Positions 59,401 to 64,000 of a DNA stretch of 64,000 nucleotides are shown here, piece after piece. Positions within the stretch are counted from its first letter, which is position 1; the number at the start of each line of letters is the position of its first letter. The position numbers and the translations under genes were made by a program. This DNA comes from Porites lobata (Eukaryota > Cnidaria > Anthozoa > Scleractinia > Poritidae). A model generated the notes under the pieces. The model did not search any database and was not told the origin of the DNA. It saw nothing but the letters and a program-made list of their open reading frames with translations. Location: positions 1,692,001-1,756,000 of the forward strand of contig CALNXK010000040.1 in NCBI GenBank assembly GCA_942486035.1. Reading direction: 5' to 3'.

Positions 59401-62400
59401 AACAAATAATCTCGCTTTAACGTTCTCTAGAAATAAAAGAATTTAGCATTGATAATGATAGATAAAAGGGTTCATTTCACCTGAGACTGTTCACAATTAG
59501 TAAAATCCAACTAGTGGTCTATTATCAGTGCTGCGTTCTGATTGGTTGAGCTACTACTGGGCTATATGTTATAGCCCACTAGTAGCGAAAACTGCTAGCT
59601 TTTTGGCGGCAAAAAAGGATTCAAGTCTAGCTTTAACTAGCTAAAGTTGTTTTGTCTCCATATTTTTTTGGACAACTAGTTGGATTTTACTAAAACAAGT
59701 TCCTCTCGCCCTCGTAGCCTCTTCGGGCTTGAGGAATAATTGTTAATTATATCCTTGCTTTATTCATGAACTCCCCCCAAAGCCGGTAAAGAGAAAATCT
59801 AAGAGAATTTGTGGGTGACTGAGCTTCTTCCCAGGAACCGAAAATTGCTTTATTACCTATACACTCTCCCCAGACTCCGTCGTGATCAAAGTCGGATGAG
59901 ATAGCGCACCATGGATTGCTATGATCTTGATATGTGCAGGTAAAGTACTTTATGCCGTGATAGTTGAACGGGAAAACGCAGCATCCGCCATTGCCGTTAC
60001 CACCAGCTGTCCACACTCCACACGACGTTCCTATAAAATATAATGAGAATGAACTTGATCCTGGCTGGAAACTTGGCGGATTTCCTGGCAAAAAAACGCG
60101 GGGCATAAACCTGGCGGATAACTTGACAAGAATCTTAGTAGGAGATCCCGGAAGGAATCTCTTGGGAAATTCCTGGTAAGAAAATTGACGTGAAAATGGG
60201 CACGCATGTTGACGGAAATCCTGGCGAGAAATTTGGCGTAAAATGTTGGCAACATTTGTTTCGGAAATTCCGGCAGTAATCTTTGCATTGATTAACCTCG
60301 AAGACTCTTACGTATTTTATTGCATCCACCGGAAAGGCAATGTCTATTATTATTACTCCGGCCATGTTGATTGATAGTTACCTTAATATATTATAAGCAA
60401 TTATTGATACTGTTACATAAATGGTCATGTCTTGGTGTCATGGAGTTCTAACAGAATGAGAAAAAAACAACACACAAACCATCTTGCATTTCTGGCAAAC
60501 ATTCTGGACAACATTTCCACTTCTTTTTAATGGGTGCATCACAGTTTAAATCCGGGCATTCTATCTTAGTGCACTTCACGTAACCATGTTTGCACCGGCA
60601 TTCCGGGACACAGGGGCCTGGTGACCACAACTCTCCATGATGGTGAGACTTTCCTTCGTAATAGCATTCTAAATAGATAACAATGCACTGTTTCAAAAAA
60701 CATTTTTGTAACAGATTTATTATATACTTAGCATTTTTCCGGAACTGCCCTTCCATGAGATAATATTAGTCAGGAAATTGGAACTAAATCGACTCGAAGG
60801 GACTAATTTGGGCTTGTCTCAGGCATAATTTGACACCATTTTAAAATAGACGGCAAGCTGAGAGCTACAATGATTAATACCGGCAAGCTGTCATTTAAAT
60901 TTCTGGGTGGGGCTCTTTTTCGGGTGTTGCAGAAACAATCGTTGGTTCGTTTTTGTGTTGAGGTGTGAGTGTAGTTGAATGACTCTTAGGGCCTGTTTAC
61001 ATGGAGGTGGGTGGCCCCAGGTAGGTAAGGTAAAATATGGCGGGTCACCCCACCTATCATGTAAACGTGATCAAATTAAAATGAGAGATTATATGGACAA
61101 ACGGGTTACCCCACCTAAGTGGGTTACCTCACCTACCTGGGGTCACCCACCTCCATGTAAACAGGCCCTTAGATCTTTTGTTTTACGTTACTTGGTGATT
61201 GCACCAAACAGCAACACTGAGAAACTACCAAATTTCTTTCTAACTTTCTTTTTTCTTCTTCTTCCTCTTCTTCTTTCTTCATTCCTTGACGTACTGCCTA
61301 CGTATCTCTTTGCTTACAGTTCTGACTCTTATTTTTGTCCAAAACACCCTAAGTAATATTAAGGTGGTAATATTTAAATCTGTACTTAACTCCTACATCC
61401 CTAAACCAGACGATGAACATCCCCACTGGCTTCTCTCATTATATTTCCTTAGACTCGGTTCAAACGCAGGAATGTGCCTTTCAGTGTCACCGCGTTTGTT
61501 ATTCATCATAAAAAGTTTCTACTTTTTTAGTCTTTAGTCTCCTTATAGTTATGCCTTGGCAAAGATAGCCTTTATAAACTTTGAGCCTCCAGATTAATTA
61601 ATTTCTCAAGAGTGGCCATTTAAACCATCACTTTACTCTGATATAATTCCATACGCTACAGACTAATACCGTTCGTATCTTCGTATCTATAAAAGATCAA
61701 CTGTTCTCTCTCGCAGCGTATACCAAGGAAATCATATCTAGATAAATAAAGGTCTGTCTAGCTTAGTAGACAGTACTAATATCTGAACACTCTTTAATGC
61801 CTGGCAATCTCCAGTCTAAAATAAGAGAATCCGGAATCCTGAGCCTTGGAATCCGGAATACAACTCAAGGATTCCAGAATCCCACTAACGATCAGAATCC
61901 AGAATCCAAGCTCCACTGACGAAAGAATCCGAAATCCAGTATCTGGAATCCGTAACCCACGGGTGAAATCTTGAATCCAAGACTCTCTAGGATTCCCTTA
62001 CATAAGACAACCTTAGTGTTACATGTTCTCACACCTCAGGATAAAATTTCCTATTAAACGTGTCAGAAAGTGAAGCTTTCTTAACGATTCTCAATACCGT
62101 ACCTTTTTCATTGGTAGGGATTCTTATTGTGACAAACGTAGACTTCGTCTCGTCTTCCTGGCTTGAAGAGTCTGCAGGTTATATGTTTCATCAACAAACA
62201 AAACTACAGCAAGAGGCGACAGGTTGTTAAAGGAACTTTTAGAGACAGGTGGCATTGAGACTGATTCGAAACTAAGACGAGACCAGATTATGATAATGGA
62301 ATAAGAAATATTAGATATTTTGGAGACAAAAAGATGCAACGTTAATCTATTAAATACTAAAAAGCTATACTTACACATGCAGAGAAGTATTTTGTTGTGT

Positions 62401-62789
62401 CTTTCAGAGTCATTCTGTTTCCGTAACATGATAATTGGCATTTTGTTTGATTTCGTAAACAATTTGTTTTGCCTTTTACGCACTCTCCCAACACAGAGAT
62501 CGCTACCAGACTGACTTAAACACCAGTGAACAGTTCTTTCCGGTGCGTGAAAAGAGTTTTTTTAGTATAACTGCTATGTGTTTTCTTCAATCGACAGTAA
62601 ACGAAGTCGATCATTTCTAAACCGATATTTCATAACGTTCCACTGTTGACTAAATTAGACAGGTAAATAAGCGCGCCAACACCTACCATCATTCTCTTTG
62701 ATATGCTTTTTTGCTCCACCAAAATACACCACGCATATGAGAAGAATTAGAAATTCGACTAGTTTCCATTGGTGAAATATAAGAACCAT
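56422..62789 (-). CDS. Unit C: secreted VWC-FN2 protein with low-complexity and Q/N/Y-rich repeat tail
   Basis: Six exons, about 690 residues. Exon 62687-62789 encodes a signal peptide (MVLIFHQWKLVEFLILLICV start). Exon 60480-60668 is VWC (ECYYEGKSHHHGELWSPGPC, ten cysteines, KWKCCPECL). Exon 59857-60030 is FN2 (GGCCVFPFNYHGIKYFTC, WCAISSDFDHDGVWGEC). Exon 58677-59182 opens with a basic region and a twofold LSALAQEAANNVTSE repeat, then P/A/V/T-rich sequence. Exon 57406-57943 has four roughly 33-residue units with QPQPQPSQ and LPTEGGTP. The last exon begins at 56981 and is Q/N/Y/S-rich. The intron between the fourth and fifth exons is phase 0; the others are phase 1. The VWC donor is an unusual GTTTGT. 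The last exon either ends at the TAG at 56422 or uses a phase-1 GTAAGC donor at 56447. A secreted matrix protein is the likely role. Confidence 0.78.
56578..56780 (-). repeat. 63-nt coding repeats (NNAADQRYGDSNAQNTANGYY type)
   Basis: In the last exon of unit C two nearly identical 63-nt units start at 56,641 and 56,704 (plus-strand order), with a diverged unit on the low-coordinate side. They encode 21-residue N/Q/A/Y/G-rich repeats. The composition resembles structural or prion-like silk-type sequence; function unknown. Confidence 0.8.
56982..57405. other. Intron of unit C, nothing recognised
   Basis: Intron between the fifth and sixth exons of unit C; AT-rich, no feature seen. Confidence 0.5.
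58054..58137. mobile_element. Small palindromic element, family 2 copy 2
   Basis: Ends CCCACCTACCCCTCCC and GGGAGGGGTAGGTGGG are exact complements. The core words AAGTGAGAAGTAAGTGTTAG and TGTTAGCTTAAGGG match (inverted) the copy at 22,884-22,953. Lies in the phase-0 intron of unit C (57944-58676), which holds nothing else recognised. Confidence 0.7.
59497..59693. mobile_element. MITE with inverted ends TTAGTAAAATCCAACTAGT
   Basis: The 19-base left end is exactly complementary to ACTAGTTGGATTTTACTAA at the right end. The interior has a second palindrome (CTACTGGGCTATATGTTATA then GCCCACTAGTAG). About 197 bp, in the intron before the FN2 exon of unit C. Confidence 0.75.
60031..60479. other. 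Intron of unit C with TGGCGG-type repeats
   Basis: Between the VWC and FN2 exons. From 60,055 to 60,260 degenerate words such as CTTGGCGGA, CCTGGC and GGAAATTCC recur, giving a loose low-copy repeat. No exon is seen. Confidence 0.4.
60989..61168. mobile_element. Harbinger-like MITE with TTA duplication (copy 2)
   Basis: A 180-bp element with ends GGGCCTGTTTACATGGAGGT and ACCTCCATGTAAACAGGCCC, exact complements over 20 bases, flanked by TTA at 60986-60988 and 61169-61171. The interior shares ATCAAATTAAAATGAG and GGTTACCTCACCTACCTGGG with copy 1. The longer perfect ends suggest it is the younger copy. Confidence 0.85.
61820..61995. repeat. GAATCC-rich simple repeat tract
   Basis: The hexamer GAATCC or its close variants (GGAATCCG, CAGAATCCAG, TGAATCCAAG) occurs about a dozen times in 175 bases with irregular spacing, all on the plus strand. 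In the first intron of unit C. Confidence 0.6.
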
Positions 62790-64000
62790 TTTAAAAATAC
62801 TTAGATCCCTGTGTTTGGTCGCCACACTTCTGGGATCACGTGACTGAAATCACGGTGGCTTCGTCAATCCGTTTCATTATTAAAGAATATTTGAGTAATC
62901 TTGACTTTGATATAGCAGAACTTAGCTGTAATAATAATAATTTAACTGAAACTTTATTTTACTCTTTTTGGTTAGGGCCGGTACAGGGTAAAGAAAGAAA
63001 CAGGACAGGAAACCAATTTTTCCGCATTTTATTCCATTGGATAGAAAGGATAAACTATTAAAGTGGCTCGATCTAGTATTTTAATAGGCACACCCTCCAC
63101 CTTTTAATCTCTTACACTAAAACAAATCAATTTTTATTATAAAACCATTATGACACATTGATTATACTTAGACTAAACATTTTCAGTACCATTAATTGAT
63201 CAGTGTACTATTAAATCCCTGAATTTCGTGTCGATTGAAAACTTTTAAAGTTGTCTTACACGGGCGTAAAAGCGAGTAAATATTGAAGCGATGTCGTAGG
63301 TTTGGATGTTTCTTTGCTCTGGAATTTCCTATTGTTCCGAGTTTAGTACAACAACAAATTATCATGCAGCACGCGAGAGTTTATGTCGCTTGGTTGCCTC
63401 CGAAAACTTTCCGAAATTTGGTGATTTTGTAGAAAGGGAGCAAAGAAGAGTGAATAGCTGCAATAGAGAAAAAAACCTTTATTTCTACATACCTCATTTA
63501 CACTCCCTCGCTCGCGACTATTCATTTTCCGTTTAGATTTGCTGTCAGGATAGCGCATTTTGTCTTTTTTTGTTTCTCTTAGCCCAGCATTTTTAGCTTG
63601 TGAGCACACCTCGAATAGTGAGACCCATCCTCGGAGACCCAGGGGCAGTCAGTCGGGTCGGGAGAAAAGGCAGGACGAAAGTTTTCAAGTAAGGGCGAAA
63701 GAGCCCCTGGGTACCGACTTTCACGGAACTATTTCCAAAAATTCAAGCGGATGCCGCCTCCTGATTGGGCACAAAAATGCTTTGTATTATTGTGCTCAAT
63801 CGGCGAACAGTTTCTCCTGAGTTCTTTTCGTGAGTTTGTACACGACGGCTAATAGGGAGTTTAAGATCCAACGACGCGGACGACAACTAGAACGTCAAAA
63901 AACAATTGGTTTAATTAGCAAAACAACAACTTCGCACGTGCAACACACTTTTTTGTTCATTTCTTTCCCGTTTTTGCACGACTACGACGTGAAAATGCCT
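62790..64000. other. Upstream region of unit C
   Basis: No gene supported on either strand. An inverted pair (GACCCAGGGGC near 63,638 and GCCCCTGGGTACC near 63,702) probably marks a small dispersed element at about 63,630-63,715. No clear TATA box precedes the unit C leader exon. Confidence 0.45.

Larger units (their letters stand above)
60669..62686. other. First intron of unit C
   Basis: A 2-kb intron containing the Harbinger-like MITE at 60,989 and the GAATCC-rich tract at 61,820. No further exon with acceptable splice sites and domain content is seen. Confidence 0.5.

Noticed and set aside
62840..63820. Plus-strand frames upstream of unit C
   Set aside because: Short frames of 64-86 codons without domains, overlapping a probable dispersed repeat; nothing supports a gene there.

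Overview
The window looks like nuclear DNA of an anthozoan cnidarian, most likely a reef coral. Small exons are separated by AT-rich introns, almost every intron is phase 1, and many short inverted-repeat transposons and tRNA-derived SINEs sit in the introns. The proteins combine thrombospondin type 1 (TSP1), von Willebrand A (vWA), ShKT, VWC and fibronectin type II (FN2) modules with mucin-like stretches. That mix is typical of secreted coral matrix and skeletal-matrix proteins. I see no prokaryotic, viral or organellar genes. All protein-coding sequence I can support lies on the minus strand, so gene order runs from high to low coordinates.

Three leader exons, each encoding a signal peptide and each ending in phase 1, divide the strand into three units. 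Unit C (62,789 to about 56,422) encodes signal peptide, VWC, FN2, two proline/alanine/threonine/glutamine-rich low-complexity exons and a Q/N/Y-rich repeat exon that ends in a stop. Unit B (53,106 to about 48,227) encodes signal peptide, one ShKT domain and a 1.48-kb repeat exon. Unit A (46,648 to 336, continuing off the left edge) is a giant gene. I can place 57 exons, about 11 kb of coding sequence or roughly 3,660 residues. Its order is signal peptide, four ShKT domains with linkers, VWC, FN2, linker, 20 TSP1, WSC-like domain, 8 TSP1, WSC-like domain, 4 TSP1, vWA, linker, 1 TSP1, vWA, a sequon-rich mucin-like exon, linker, and a third vWA split over three exons. That makes 33 TSP1 repeats in the window.

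Because nearly all exons begin and end in phase 1, any leader could in principle be spliced in frame to any downstream module. From sequence alone I cannot decide between three tandem genes and one locus with alternative promoters. Three points favour duplicated, separate genes: unit C repeats the VWC-FN2 order of unit A, unit B repeats its signal peptide-ShKT start, and units B and C both have a stop available at the end of their last exon.

The non-coding remainder is introns, two intergenic spacers (46,649-48,226 and 53,107-56,421) and the region upstream of unit C. It holds at least ten families of small inverted-repeat elements, several with readable target-site duplications, five tRNA-like SINE heads, a foldback element built of minisatellite repeats, and copies of a repeat I recognise as common in corals. 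All exon boundaries were read by eye from GT/AG sites and reading phase; no transcript evidence was available.
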